Positions 5,804 through 5,881 of a stretch of 5,881 nucleotides of DNA are shown piece after piece. Made by a program: the position numbers and the translations under genes. Position 1 is the first letter of the stretch. Each line of letters opens with the position of its first letter. The DNA is from Sulfitobacter sp. GTDB lineage: Bacteria > Pseudomonadota > Alphaproteobacteria > Rhodobacterales > Rhodobacteraceae. The notes below the pieces were generated by a model. It did not search any database. It was not told the origin of the DNA and saw only the letters and a program-made list of their open reading frames with translations. The stretch covers positions 1 through 5,881 of the forward strand of contig JAGXHD010000239.1 of assembly GCA_024636395.1 (NCBI GenBank), in the 5' to 3' direction.

Positions 5804-5881
5804 TCGTATGCGCCAATGAATGACGGCACCGTACGCATAAGCGACATCGCCAGACTGGAATTGCTTCAGCCTTCACGAACG

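Noticed and set aside
4965..5812. Repeated GATCGTATGCG at 4965-4975 and 5802-5812
   Set aside because: It is 11 bases only, the contexts are unrelated, and one copy includes the DUF411 stop codon; likely chance.
5816..5881. Open 22-codon start (MNDGTVRISDIARLELLQPS...) running off the right edge
   Set aside because: No ribosome-binding site is seen and it is too short to assign. It could be the start of a real gene, but the window ends.
1..5881. CRISPR array, tRNA, riboswitch or origin
   Set aside because: No regularly spaced repeats, cloverleaf or iteron series was found by eye on either strand.

Overview
The window looks like an accessory region of a GC-rich alphaproteobacterium. It combines a chromate-efflux operon, a metal-binding DUF411 protein, an apparently isolated murJ, the end of an insertion sequence and a broken gene. 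Codon use and the style of the non-coding spacers would suit Rhodobacterales or sphingomonads, but this placement is an impression. No rRNA, tRNA or housekeeping neighbour anchors it, so plasmid or genomic island cannot be separated from chromosome.

Layout from left to right. (1) 1-139: one end of an IS5-family (IS903-like) element, with its terminal repeat and the first 25 codons of a leftward transposase that runs off the window. (2) 140-505: no credible gene; a decayed spacer with short repeats. (3) 506-772, minus: an internal fragment of a diacylglycerol/sphingosine-kinase-like gene, lacking a start and both ends of the protein. (4) 874-3062, minus: a two-gene chromate operon. A rhodanese-ChrB fusion protein is followed by chrA through a 1-base stop/start overlap, behind a well-formed sigma70-type promoter at 3145-3173. 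(5) 3063-3388: spacer holding that promoter, a pair of direct repeats inside it, and other inverted repeats. (6) 3389-4909, minus: a full-length MurJ lipid II flippase that keeps the known essential residues. (7) 4999-5196, minus: a 65-residue single-pass membrane protein of unknown function. (8) 5324-5803, plus: a DUF411 protein with a Tat-like signal and a CGCC motif, divergent from the rest.

How the genes may work together. ChrA exports chromate, and the rhodanese-ChrB protein is the usual partner in this type of operon. The DUF411 protein is most simply read as an exported copper or thiol-reactive-metal protein. The small membrane protein and MurJ share a strand and may be co-transcribed, with the DUF411 gene divergent from them. 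The most unusual point is a complete, apparently active cell-wall precursor flippase between two metal-resistance loci. The best lead for something undescribed is a link between metal stress and envelope synthesis through DUF411, the small membrane protein and MurJ, but that is inference from position alone.
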